64,000 nucleotides of DNA from the NCBI RefSeq assembly GCF_900142645.1, contig NZ_FRBP01000014.1:84037-148036 (forward strand), in the 5' to 3' direction. The first letter of the stretch is position 1; the number at the start of each line of letters is the position of its first letter. Shown here in pieces: positions 28,201 to 34,729 of this stretch. A model generated the notes under the pieces. That model was not told where the DNA came from and searched no databases. It was given only the letters and a program-made list of their open reading frames with translations. The position numbers and the translations under genes were made by a program. This DNA comes from Eubacterium callanderi (GTDB taxonomy: Bacteria > Bacillota > Clostridia > Eubacteriales > Eubacteriaceae).

Positions 28201-31200
28201 GCTGCTTGTTTTTTTAACCTTAATATATGGTCCGACAGAGATGCTGGCATATTCATCAATATCGAAATAATCGAGACCATCCGCGGTAGAACTATCTTCT
28301 TCGCCCTTGTTTACACCGCTTAAAGGCTCCAGTTTGATGGTGTTTCTGACATCCGCACCGGAGGCGCTATTGGTAATATAGGTGTCAAACTCAAAGATAA
28401 GGATTGTATTTGCGTACTTATCCGGCACGGTAAACTTGAAGCCCTGATCTGCAACATCTGTAAACTCACTTCTGTCCTTAATCACTGGTGTATCATTTGC
28501 TTTGACAATTTTCCCGTTTTCCCATTTTCCTTCATAAACCTTAACGGGGTCTGTTAAAAGACCGCCAGTTTTTGGGTCGCGGTGCTTAAGCTCAAGAATG
28601 GGGTTTGCACTTAAATCCTCGGTAATCACACGGCCCTTCATAGCGGCCTGACCGCCGTTAAAGGCCGCTGTCCAGGTAATAATCTGTGTACCGCTGTCGT
28701 ATTGGCCGTGTTTGTTGAGGGCGGTTGTGGCGATGGGCGCGGTGGCGTCATCGGATACTTTGTTGTCTGTTTGGCTAACGTCCTTGCTATCCCGGATCGG
28801 CATCCCTTTTACAAAGCCCCGAAGTACGGCTGTATTCACAACATTATTTTCCGCGTTTGTTGTTAAATACTCATTGATGAAAGTCTCTGTCAGCTGTGTG
28901 GTGACATCAATCTCATAAATACTCTCGTCATTTGTCTGATCTTTAAAGGTAAAGACAGGATTATCATCCGCAGACCAGACGATTGTTTGGCCATTCTTAC
29001 TGGCTGTCCTATTATCTTTATCCAGCGTAAAGGCCATGCCGTCTTTTCGGATAGCATCCACATTTAAGAAGGTCATATCCGCTGTGTTAAACACATCGGT
29101 GACTGTGCTGCCTGTGATGGGCAGCTTGTTCTGGTTAACGGTAATGGTCCATTTCACCTGATGTGTCGCCTGATCGTAGCCTGTATTGACTTTCTGGATA
29201 ATGGTATTATCCACATCCTGTTTAGCTTCAGTCGTATGCTCTACGTCTGCTCCATTGTCTTTAGTCAAAACTGTTGCTTTGTTGCTTACCGACGATTTGT
29301 CATCTGTTACCTGAGCCATCTGTCCATCCACATTAGTATGAAGACGCAGCTCATAGTATTTATCCGGTGTTAAATTGCCAAAATAAAAGGTTAATTTCTT
29401 GTCTGCGTTGTCATACACATAATAAGGTGTTCCCTGGCTCAGGCTGTTGTGGATCGTCACCGTCTTGCCATTTTGGTCTTTGCACGTCCAGTTTTTCGAG
29501 GGATCGGCGGGATCGACCAGACTCATATTCTGGGCTTTTAGGTCTTCAACAATCCGTACCTCCTCGGCGTTCTTCTGGTAATGGTTAATTTTAAAAACCC
29601 AGTCCATGGTGCCGCTGTCTTTCTGAAAATCAGCGGTTTTCTGAACAATATCATAATTACCCGCAACACCCTTGTCAATGTCAATATTTACGTTAAAATC
29701 GCTTTTGCCAATCCCATTACCATACCAGTAGTGGCTCCAGATCATTTTAACCTTGTTGGACAAATTCAAGGATGGTGTCACCTTATCCGGCTCTTTCAGC
29801 AATGTCGCATAATTGATTTTTACCTTCGCATTTTCATATTTATCGAAGGGGATGATCATGATTTGAGCGTCACCACTTTCGTAGTAGATGGCTTTACTTC
29901 CATTATTGGTCAAAGTTTCCAGCGAATTTAACAATGCTTTATCTGAATTCTGTAAAAGTGCATTGGTTAAATCTGTATATACTTTATCTGTAAGATTTGC
30001 ATCTGTCGTTTTTTCAAGCGGCATATCAACCGTTGCGGCGCTGCCTTTGGTGATTTTTATTGGCTCGCCATCCACATAGGTGTGCTGGTTCTTACTGATG
30101 CTGTCAATGATATACGCGTTGGACAAATGGCTAAACTGGGTATTGACATTGATTTCCCAGTCAAAATATTTACCGTCATAGGCACGCTGTGTCCCGTCTT
30201 TTGTCATAAAGGTGGCTTCCATATCAGTCTTGATCTCTTCTGTCTGGGCGATGGGGCCATCTTTATCTGGATCCCGCAAAAAAGCCTGGTTGGTAAAATT
30301 CCAAAGCTTGCCAGTTCCGCTCTCCATAAATTCGGTGTACTGTTCAACGGTCAAAATCGCGCGAATGGTCAGACTCGCACGCTGCAATGGCGCTCCACCT
30401 GGAAATTGATAGCTGAAACCCGCACGGCCACTTTCAGTGACCGTCTGATAAGTGCCATCACCCGGTGTAGTACCGCTTTCAATCCCACTTTCCGCCGCAC
30501 CATTTAATCCCACAGTGACAGAGTCAACGGTCAGACCCTCTGGCAGCAGGTCCTCAACAATTTTTCCTCGCAAATCGCCGTCATTTTCTGCCCTTAAATC
30601 AAGCTTATAATCCACATACATGGCATCGCCCACACTGTTGGTTTCGCCAACTTTGTTCACAACGCTTTTGTCAATGGTATAATTATCGTCCAAGGTATCT
30701 GGAAGACTAGGGTCTCGCCATTCACCCACGTTAAGGCTGCTGGTCACCTGATCCCACTTCACCTCAACAGGATTACCACCTTCAAACAGGCTATCCTGTA
30801 GTCCCAAAGTAAAGCTCATTCCCGCCATCGCAGTTGTTACACCATAGACAAAGGGCTCAAATACAAAATGAAGCTTTAACGCACCGGTAGTACTATCCTG
30901 TATGAAAGTATACTCTCCCACAGTTACATCTGAACCGTCAATGGTCGTGGTAACCTGGTGTGCGTTTCCTAGAATGATTCCCGGGTTGCTGCTTTCTTTC
31001 CAAAGGAAATCAGTGTCAAAGGTATAATCAAAATTAATTTCAGGCAAATTGCCATTAACACCAATATATTGCGATAACGCTTTATATTTAGCATCTTTGT
31101 TTTCAGCATCTGCTTCCATTGCATCTTGAAGCAAATTTGCTGCATCTGCTTGCTTATCCGTCGGAATTTTACCCCACTCTTGATGTAAATAGGCTGAATC

Positions 31201-31506
31201 CGGCTTTAATTTCAGCTTGAATAAAGTATCCGCTCCTTCTGCCGCTGTGTATCCCCCAGCCGGTGTGCTAAAGCTGATATTAACACTTGAAAACGCACCA
31301 GCGTTGGAACTTTCCGTCGGATCTGTTCCCTCCCCTTTATAAGTCGAGTTTCCGTCCTTAATGATATCAGCAGAGTATCTCATGCTCTCCCCTTCCGCCA
31401 ACGCCACACTCCCCGGGCTGAACCCAATCATCTGGAATGTCATGCAAAAAACCAAAACAAAGGCCAGAAGCCTTGTTCTCAAACTTTTTTTACTCTTCTC
31501 TCTCAT
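19297..31506 (-). CDS. Giant cell-surface adhesin with about 25 Cna-B/SpaA modules
   Basis: A single frame of 4069 residues. A signal peptide spans about residues 1-37. Residues 40-1090 hold several SdrG/Cna-A-like adhesin domains, recognisable by repeats such as KSVVNKVG, IIQKVNTGYDQATHQVKWTI and LNKHGQYDSGTQIITWTA. From about 1090 to 3990 I count 25 Cna-B/SpaA-type modules, each opening with a strand like GTIEFTKKDEDG, and most with a YTLTETxAPxGY strand whose Glu usually takes part in an isopeptide bond with the early Lys. The modules differ in sequence, so they are not recent copies. The C-terminus has a hydrophobic segment and RRKRW, but the expected LPxTG is absent; NGAATG precedes it. 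No sortase gene lies in the window. AAGGTAG precedes the ATG. Confidence 0.93.
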   Translation of the reverse strand: MREKSKKSLRTRLLAFVLVFCMTFQMIGFSPGSVALAEGESMRYSADIIKDGNSTYKGEGTDPTESSNAGAFSSVNISFSTPAGGYTAAEGADTLFKLKLKPDSAYLHQEWGKIPTDKQADAANLLQDAMEADAENKDAKYKALSQYIGVNGNLPEINFDYTFDTDFLWKESSNPGIILGNAHQVTTTIDGSDVTVGEYTFIQDSTTGALKLHFVFEPFVYGVTTAMAGMSFTLGLQDSLFEGGNPVEVKWDQVTSSLNVGEWRDPSLPDTLDDNYTIDKSVVNKVGETNSVGDAMYVDYKLDLRAENDGDLRGKIVEDLLPEGLTVDSVTVGLNGAAESGIESGTTPGDGTYQTVTESGRAGFSYQFPGGAPLQRASLTIRAILTVEQYTEFMESGTGKLWNFTNQAFLRDPDKDGPIAQTEEIKTDMEATFMTKDGTQRAYDGKYFDWEINVNTQFSHLSNAYIIDSISKNQHTYVDGEPIKITKGSAATVDMPLEKTTDANLTDKVYTDLTNALLQNSDKALLNSLETLTNNGSKAIYYESGDAQIMIIPFDKYENAKVKINYATLLKEPDKVTPSLNLSNKVKMIWSHYWYGNGIGKSDFNVNIDIDKGVAGNYDIVQKTADFQKDSGTMDWVFKINHYQKNAEEVRIVEDLKAQNMSLVDPADPSKNWTCKDQNGKTVTIHNSLSQGTPYYVYDNADKKLTFYFGNLTPDKYYELRLHTNVDGQMAQVTDDKSSVSNKATVLTKDNGADVEHTTEAKQDVDNTIIQKVNTGYDQATHQVKWTITVNQNKLPITGSTVTDVFNTADMTFLNVDAIRKDGMAFTLDKDNRTASKNGQTIVWSADDNPVFTFKDQTNDESIYEIDVTTQLTETFINEYLTTNAENNVVNTAVLRGFVKGMPIRDSKDVSQTDNKVSDDATAPIATTALNKHGQYDSGTQIITWTAAFNGGQAAMKGRVITEDLSANPILELKHRDPKTGGLLTDPVKVYEGKWENGKIVKANDTPVIKDRSEFTDVADQGFKFTVPDKYANTILIFEFDTYITNSASGADVRNTIKLEPLSGVNKGEEDSSTADGLDYFDIDEYASISVGPYIKVKKTSSSQDTSGKNQIKLGGATFTLTEYVADGASSDYDNAVWKPSSVADKTRITNDDGQASFVNLIPTAALYKLEETKAPGGYDIDDTQDSPKVYYFRFVNKGAFDPGTTEHKNVQINEGTATNATVLEINRTALKGFSFDRTNTPTGKLEFTKTDANDKGIQAVEFTLVRDDKKVKDQTATSDASGKVTFSKLDPGTYTLKETAAPDQYLLGSDRKVTVDENGTATIAAGDGLTGDTTASYKISNQYVSGTIKINKVDSEKDTIKLQGAKFEIYSGVHSDKAELKKDGSDKNYIGEATTDGNGTATFNNVPYSPTGYTIIESVPPTGYKATDENKLITIKTNDLGFTPNTNFTHTVTEAVKNTRLRYDVSLTKTNDNATPDKLERSFELTYTDNDNYDTWKNESNGVKIKDSKGSIKRESGKITVTTNGQGEFQLTNLPYGDYKLTETTNNEATNIYQNLDLTIKKDQLIGHETTSNNALVLTANNGTDTVVNKLKKANEFKITKTDDKGDKLKDVTFTLTGKDAYNRDINMSQTTGTDGLATFRDIPIGASDGSTAYTLTETQIGENTTADTDGYTTDFTKTYKVFVKPAVNNDVTIEVTNFNVQNNGISITNEPVAGTIEFTKKDEDGRILKGIEFELRRVVNGVAQTAGEGRVFKATSGDNGAVRFAGIPYANYKLVETKGADSSATKEFDILKSKLTVTNSGTETFNYSESEVTNTLNKASITLTKKDQAGMPLGGVEFAVKRQASSEADNKFKSFVLNPNGTEYSNYYKNETEVLTATSAADGTLTIRGLAYGKYKLVETTKPDNPASDVSAPEITFTVNENGEIQDLHGTTKKGNNNIVTNTIKYGYVNLLKQTDNGENLPGVKFDIYKTDAAGNKTGNAILTLTTDENGKLDKTEMEKDGVGLLTYGDYVLEETSVDNAFTMSDESYKFTIGDTTTGEKGTAWISPESNADNVIYTKAGAGETAPTDLKPIINTAKRQPIELKKTGAGGAALSGAVFAVYDGNALVAELTESASGSGTYNTLKTTDLNSAITDTVTKNKIITIDGKNIKIPYVKGNDLLAGTYTICEIKQPDGYQLPSKGTELTVANTKATVEVINDQTSFTVDKVSNEPVDNPDKLSGASLEIRKDKDGSAVSDTFKWVSDGQPHAVIGLPAGTYWLVETAAPEGYKVADPIQFTLADNGQLYKGAEINDENKLESNKLTMTDTRVYGQAKLTKTVTGVQGADASGIPFSLYKCTGDAPDLSNPTKDTLIAENLTTDDDGVIDTSKLNSVTNEETKKALSAGLWTGKYYFLEQPTDGLVYDDTNNNNLVAFEITDQNHYAETSTPVKSTMTNTRFMTKIAFKKYDTTDTTDESGIQGVTFKLTRSTDGGSTYTELVEEAGRGGIVVTDDKGEVTAQLLKKGKYLLEEVRAEGYSSDGAFKATFEIDDTHYNKTVKLNETTNWNVLSGNFENNKGIANDRLPGSMTITKVDAKDSNTKLNDAVFALYKDEATTPILTGTTGRTYVYDDVDPMQSETEGNIGELKITNLPWGSYKLVEITPPTGYIISSVPLEFTIEAGQVNFGAVQSAATTISNAQSTFTLKKADATDETFVNGAAFQLTDDSDNKVIWKTPDNTTFASTWSNITKTLVAGKTYTLTETKAPDGYEKAAPVKITMNEKGVITVTEGGDHVSVTENSTITVKDQPIEIGLKKIDAESKEKLEGAVFKVTGTFADKEITEIEVTPANLTETLSGQLIAGETYTLTETTAPKGYELAEPIVFTVNDAGKVALTDTPAHAALENGNETIVLKNTQNEVFLQKTNADGTAIGGGAEFSLTGDFADGEKVKTIQTKDKEAYSLKGLLTAGQTYTLRETRPADGYKLETREVQITMSTAGTISIAHDTSDIPATVVNNGLTLNFKDQPITLSLQKTDANNENEPLKGAKFELTGELADGNNKHTIDLTEKDSENLSALLIAGNEYTLKETTAPEAYQLQQTPVTFTVDTDGKVTITNADAVKGFAALSGDKVSLSFANTLNQGNITFIKYGTNDENDLNAKTELSGAVFGLYMDAKAETAVKDANGKAITAASGPNGTVTFNDIYVGTYYVKEITAPANYTADSTVYQTVIDKDGKCDGLHAVTGSQEADKAVSEITNEAVRGSITISKTDSFNSKPIKGIEFTLTKKDSKGNDIKIKTGVTDENGELVFDNLLMDTEYGVRETKTLSGYVLSPVTQNITLKTGEKDKNIAFTNDPTKLTFKKVDTTGAGLPDAEFTLYDSGTEKAKAASDKDGMVTFLYLNKGRTYTVKETKRPGDDYLLNSTEFKAVVDNDGTCTLKNNDETVTQVVNADAGVITLNKKGNDNGPLSGVTFELKNEAGEVIQTQITGDNGQLVFADVPMGSYTIVETAAPDPYAVSADVTKVTLSRGASQKVTVSRVNALSQVVFHKRGIITETCAGDPQHAPLEGAVYGLYKDPECAAEPVYTAVSGNPGDGCKVVFTGVARGTWYVKEITAPQHYMLDTTVYKAVVDSDGHFDGLANLDDTKVADNRVVDAAVTTDIVLKKVNEQKPDEVLPGSTYGLFKKAAKALPAQARSFSFFGTESAAETEDESEWQQIAEATTGQDGYLRFEGVLMGVEYSIRELKAPEGSHVSEKPVNIKFGINEAGEPVIESIDLGLADPSDPNSPPTATVDPETGEIVWLEPSIVAEISKTDMNANLLAGARLRITVKDGSGVYIPLTQADGQPAEWVSGEQPETFVKLMKIGKDYRLEEIEAPSGYKLAAPVDFTVRTPEQGVGPGENLTEQVVLKNELTSFFISKTTINGTDELLGAVLAVYETAGDGSIARDEDGNEIVAKTITGESLSWTSGKEMKKIEGLPAGTYVLREITAPDGYEVAEEITFALMPDGTVAVGGKTCEGNIVRMQDKPAAETGTPDVPDKPQTSSSDHPDANNGAATGIAGSVSPATFWGVLALLSVAALLVCSIVVWRRKRW

Positions 31507-31747
31507 TTTTCTACCTTTTTTATTTCTCTATTGTATTTGTGGCAAGCGCCAATTCGCCACTATTGATTACCTTTATAATAAGTCTATCAAAATCGAAATT
31601 CCTTTTCACTTTTTTTACCGATACAGTCTTTTTATTACTGAATTTGCATGTTTAAAATCCAAGTCTTTTCAGAAAACGGACAGACTATGGTTCTGTAAAA
31701 TCTCTCTCAATCTTCAATATTTCTTCAAAAAAGCAGGGCCTTACATC

Positions 31748-32065
31748 GGCAGATCTGCCCCGAAGCCACCATGCCCTCTGGTATGCATCTGTTCTTTGCG
31801 GGCAGTCCGGCAGACAGCACGCCCTTTAAGACAGGCTGGCTGACCTCTGAAAACATAAAAAAAGCCCCGCCATTGCATTGACAACCACTTCCTCAATCTG
31901 GAATACAACCCCACCGTGCTGCCCGACACCGTGGACGGTACAGCCCTCAGCCTTGAAGCTTTTGAGCTGCGCTATCACCAGTCCCTGATACTCCTTGAGA
32001 ACTCACCGGTCTTTTATCTGAAGGGTATCAATGCAGCCTATAACACTTGGTACACTCTTCGTTGA
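31748..32065 (+). pseudogene. Frameshifted coding remnant of unrecognised origin
   Basis: This 745-bp gap between divergent genes contains two consecutive open stretches that read like protein but lie in different frames. The first encodes ATMPSGMHLFFAGSPADSTP and runs to about 31879. The second encodes DNHFLNLEYNPTVLPDTVDG onward from 31880 to the stop at 32065. The join is at an A-rich run near 31856-31862, the usual place for a frameshift. There is no plausible start codon with a ribosome site. I do not recognise the parent family. The rest of the gap is AT-rich and holds only the promoter regions. Confidence 0.4.
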
Positions 32066-32173
32066 ACAAGCAGTTTTTCGCGCTTTTTCAAAACCAACAA
32101 AAAGAGGCCAGCGCTTCAAATTATCCAATAATTAACAAATTATTAAATTAAAGTTCTTTTGCATACTATTATC

Positions 32174-32219
32174 TTGACAATCGCTACAACACAAAGTATA
32201 ATAGTCCAAAGTAATTACT
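32174..32219 (+). promoter_or_regulatory. Consensus promoter and operator of the MarR-exporter genes
   Basis: TTGACA (32174-32179), 17-bp spacer, TATAAT (32197-32202). The perfect palindrome AGTAATTACT lies at 32210-32219 over the expected transcription start, a typical position for MarR autorepression. Confidence 0.7.
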
Positions 32220-32251
32220 ATAATCAAATTGTACTAATTGAGGTTTTGTGA

Positions 32252-32734
32252 ATGAGTAAAAGAAAAATAAAACAACACGTGGACTTTTTTTCAGAAAAAT
32301 GGAAAACACTCGAAAGGTTATCCGAAGCTTATGCCAAAGCTGCGGGCTTAACTCCCATGAGTTTAAACGTACTGGGTGTCCTCTATGAACACACCCAGGG
32401 TTGCACACAAAAGTTAATTTGTAAACAGAGCCAATACAACAAACAAAGCGTCAATATGATTATTAAGTCCTTTTGGCGTCAAGGCTTAGTCGAACTTTCA
32501 GAAATGAAAGAAGACCGCAGAAATAAGCAGGTAAAATTAAGCGAAAAAGGACAAAAATACGCAGATTGTGTTATTGGCTCTTTATGGAAATGTGAAAATG
32601 ACGCACTGGAAAAGATAACCCCCGAACAGCAAGAAGCCCTGATTATCTTTTTAGATATCTATGAAGAATGTTTTCGCAACGAAATTGCCGCGTTGACGAA
32701 GATTATGAATGCGGAGGCCTCGACTAATGCATAA
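32252..32734 (+). CDS. MarR family transcriptional regulator
   Basis: A 160-residue winged-helix regulator. The recognition region CKQSQYNKQSVNMIIKSFWR and the wing with EDRRNKQVKLSEKG, around residues 60-110, are typical for MarR. It heads the group with the Cys-rich KTR protein and the two ABC exporter subunits, so it probably represses the exporter and is released by the exported compound. This is the common MarR arrangement but is not shown here. GAGG precedes the ATG. A palindrome at the start of transcription is a good candidate for its binding site. Confidence 0.88.
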   Translation: MSKRKIKQHVDFFSEKWKTLERLSEAYAKAAGLTPMSLNVLGVLYEHTQGCTQKLICKQSQYNKQSVNMIIKSFWRQGLVELSEMKEDRRNKQVKLSEKGQKYADCVIGSLWKCENDALEKITPEQQEALIIFLDIYEECFRNEIAALTKIMNAEASTNA

Positions 32735-32900
32735 AGAAGTTTGGATTTTCTGCCCTGTATGTCAAAATAAAACACGGCTAAAGGCTAGGCACGATACCGT
32801 ATTAAAAAATTTTCCACTTTTTTGCCCAAAGTGCAAACAAGAAACCCTGATTAACATAACAAAACTGAAAATGACTGTTCTTACAGAGCCAGACGCTTAA
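32727..32900 (+). CDS. Small Cys-rich KTR-domain protein
   Basis: A 57-residue protein with two CxxC pairs, CPVCQNKTR and CPKCKQE, and the KTR tripeptide that names this family (Cys_rich_KTR). It probably binds one zinc ion. The ATG at 32727 overlaps the end of the MarR gene by eight bases and has GGAGG ten bases upstream. The family often sits beside regulators and transporters on mobile elements, but its role is not known. A terminator follows before the exporter genes. Confidence 0.8.
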   Translation: MHKEVWIFCPVCQNKTRLKARHDTVLKNFPLFCPKCKQETLINITKLKMTVLTEPDA

Positions 32901-32907
32901 GACGCAG

Positions 32908-32944
32908 AGCCAATGAAATGTGAATAAATTTCATTGGCTTTTTA
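32908..32944 (+). terminator. Intrinsic terminator between the KTR gene and the exporter
   Basis: Perfect 12-bp stem AGCCAATGAAAT/ATTTCATTGGCT (32908-32919, 32928-32939) followed by TTTTTAT. It lies only 22 bp before the first exporter gene, with no room for a new promoter, so the exporter probably depends on read-through. This would make it a partial terminator. Confidence 0.8.
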
Positions 32945-32965
32945 TATTTGAATGGAGGTATAAAC

Positions 32966-34729
32966 TTGATAAAAATACTAAAAAATCTTACCACAAAAGA
33001 GTGGGGGCTGGTTGCCATCGTTCTTGTCCTGATTGTTTTTCAAGTATGGATTGATTTAACATTACCGGAATTTATGGGGAAAATCACCGAACTTGTTCAG
33101 ACGCCCGGCAGCGGAATGCAGGCGATTTTATTCGCCGGCATCCGGATGCTGCTGCTCACCCTGGCAAGCGTTGCGGTTTCCGTTGTTATCACCGGGCTCG
33201 CCGCGCGAATCGCAGCCAATCTTTCTTCAAGATTGAGAGCAGGCCTGTTTAATAAGGTACAGTCGTTCACAATGCAGGAAATTAATAATTTTTCCATTTC
33301 CAGTTTAATTACACGAACGACAAACGACATTACACAGGTTCAAATGCTGATGGTAATCGGGCTGCAAATCCTGATTAAATCACCAATTTTAGCTCTATGG
33401 GCCATTGTAAAAATCATGGGCAAAAGCTGGCAGTGGTCAGCCGCGACAGGTATTGCAGTTGCGATACTGATTATTGTATCTTCAATAATCATTTCTCTGG
33501 CGATCCCAAAATTCAAACTGCTTCAGAAGCAGACCGACGATTTGAGCCGTGTTTCAAGAGAAAACCTAACCGGCCTTCGGGTTGTCCGTGCCTACAACGC
33601 GGAGCAGTATCAAGAAGATAAATTTGAAAAAGCCAATTCTGCTTTTACCCATACCAACTTATTTTCCAACCGACTAATGGCCGCACTGATGCCTTCAGTT
33701 GAGCTGATCATGAATGGTTTAACCTTATCGGTATACTGGATTGGCGCTGCGCTCATTGCATCCTCCGCTGTGTCGGAAAGGGTTCCCTTGTTTTCAGACA
33801 TGATGGTATTTTCCTCTTATGCCATTCAACTGCTCATGGCCTTCATGCTGCTTGGTGTTGTTTTAATCCTGATTCCCGGCGCCAGCGTATCCGCAGACCG
33901 CATTTGCGAAGTCCTAGATACCAATCCGGCCATTCAGGATGGAATCATCAGCCATACACGCACCGCTACGCCCGGCGAGGTAGAATTTAAAAACGTTAGC
34001 TTTAAATATCCAAACGCGGAGGATTATGTTCTGCAAAACATCAGCTTTCGGGCAAGCAAGGGCGAAACCATCGCCTTTATCGGCTCCACAGGCTGTGGCA
34101 AGAGTACGGTTATCAACCTCATTCCAAGGTTTTATGATGTTACAGAAGGCGGCGTTTATGTGGACGGCATCAATGTCAAGGATTTTACCCAGGCGGCTTT
34201 GCGCAATAAAATCGGGTACGTTTCACAGAAGGCCATTCTTTTTAAAGGGGATATTTCCTCCAATGTGTCCTTTGGTTCAAACGGAAACGGCGGGGTAAGT
34301 CATGAGGCCGTTACCTCTGCCATTTCAACCGCCCAAAGCACAGACTTTGTGGAAGCCATGGAAGATTCCTATCAAAGCTATGTGGCGCCCGGCGGCACCA
34401 ATCTTTCCGGCGGACAAAAGCAGCGGCTTTCCATCGCCCGGGCCATTGCAAGAAAGCCCGAAATTTTGATATTTGACGATAGTTTCTCAGCCCTTGACTA
34501 TAAAACCGATAAGTTGCTGCGAGGCGAACTGAGACATCATGCCACAGACGCCACCATTATCATTGTGGCTCAGCGCATCGGAACTATTAAGGATGCCGAT
34601 AAAATTATTGTTTTAGATGAAGGCCGGATTGCCGGGATGGGCACACACCGCGAATTGATCAAAAAATGCGATTTATACAAAGAAATTGCCTATTCTCAAC
34701 TCTCAAAGGAGGAACTGGAAAATGAATAA
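32966..34729 (+). CDS. ABC exporter half, degenerate ATP site (subunit A)
   Basis: A 587-residue fused permease-ATPase of the heterodimeric multidrug exporter type. Six membrane helices lie within about residues 15-310 and the ATPase follows. Walker A is GSTGCGKST near residue 372 and the signature is LSGGQ. Walker B reads ILIFDDSFSALD, with Asp in place of the catalytic Glu, and the H-loop reads IIVAQR, with Gln in place of His. Such degenerate sites are usual in one half of heterodimeric exporters (BmrC/TmrAB-like). I set the start at the TTG at 32966 with GGAGG seven bases before. The next gene overlaps by eight bases. Confidence 0.9.
   Translation: MIKILKNLTTKEWGLVAIVLVLIVFQVWIDLTLPEFMGKITELVQTPGSGMQAILFAGIRMLLLTLASVAVSVVITGLAARIAANLSSRLRAGLFNKVQSFTMQEINNFSISSLITRTTNDITQVQMLMVIGLQILIKSPILALWAIVKIMGKSWQWSAATGIAVAILIIVSSIIISLAIPKFKLLQKQTDDLSRVSRENLTGLRVVRAYNAEQYQEDKFEKANSAFTHTNLFSNRLMAALMPSVELIMNGLTLSVYWIGAALIASSAVSERVPLFSDMMVFSSYAIQLLMAFMLLGVVLILIPGASVSADRICEVLDTNPAIQDGIISHTRTATPGEVEFKNVSFKYPNAEDYVLQNISFRASKGETIAFIGSTGCGKSTVINLIPRFYDVTEGGVYVDGINVKDFTQAALRNKIGYVSQKAILFKGDISSNVSFGSNGNGGVSHEAVTSAISTAQSTDFVEAMEDSYQSYVAPGGTNLSGGQKQRLSIARAIARKPEILIFDDSFSALDYKTDKLLRGELRHHATDATIIIVAQRIGTIKDADKIIVLDEGRIAGMGTHRELIKKCDLYKEIAYSQLSKEELENE

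Noticed and set aside
19297..31506. Possibility that the giant frame is a tandem array of near-identical repeats prone to misassembly
   Set aside because: The Cna-B modules are divergent in sequence, including their linkers, so assembly collapse or expansion is unlikely.
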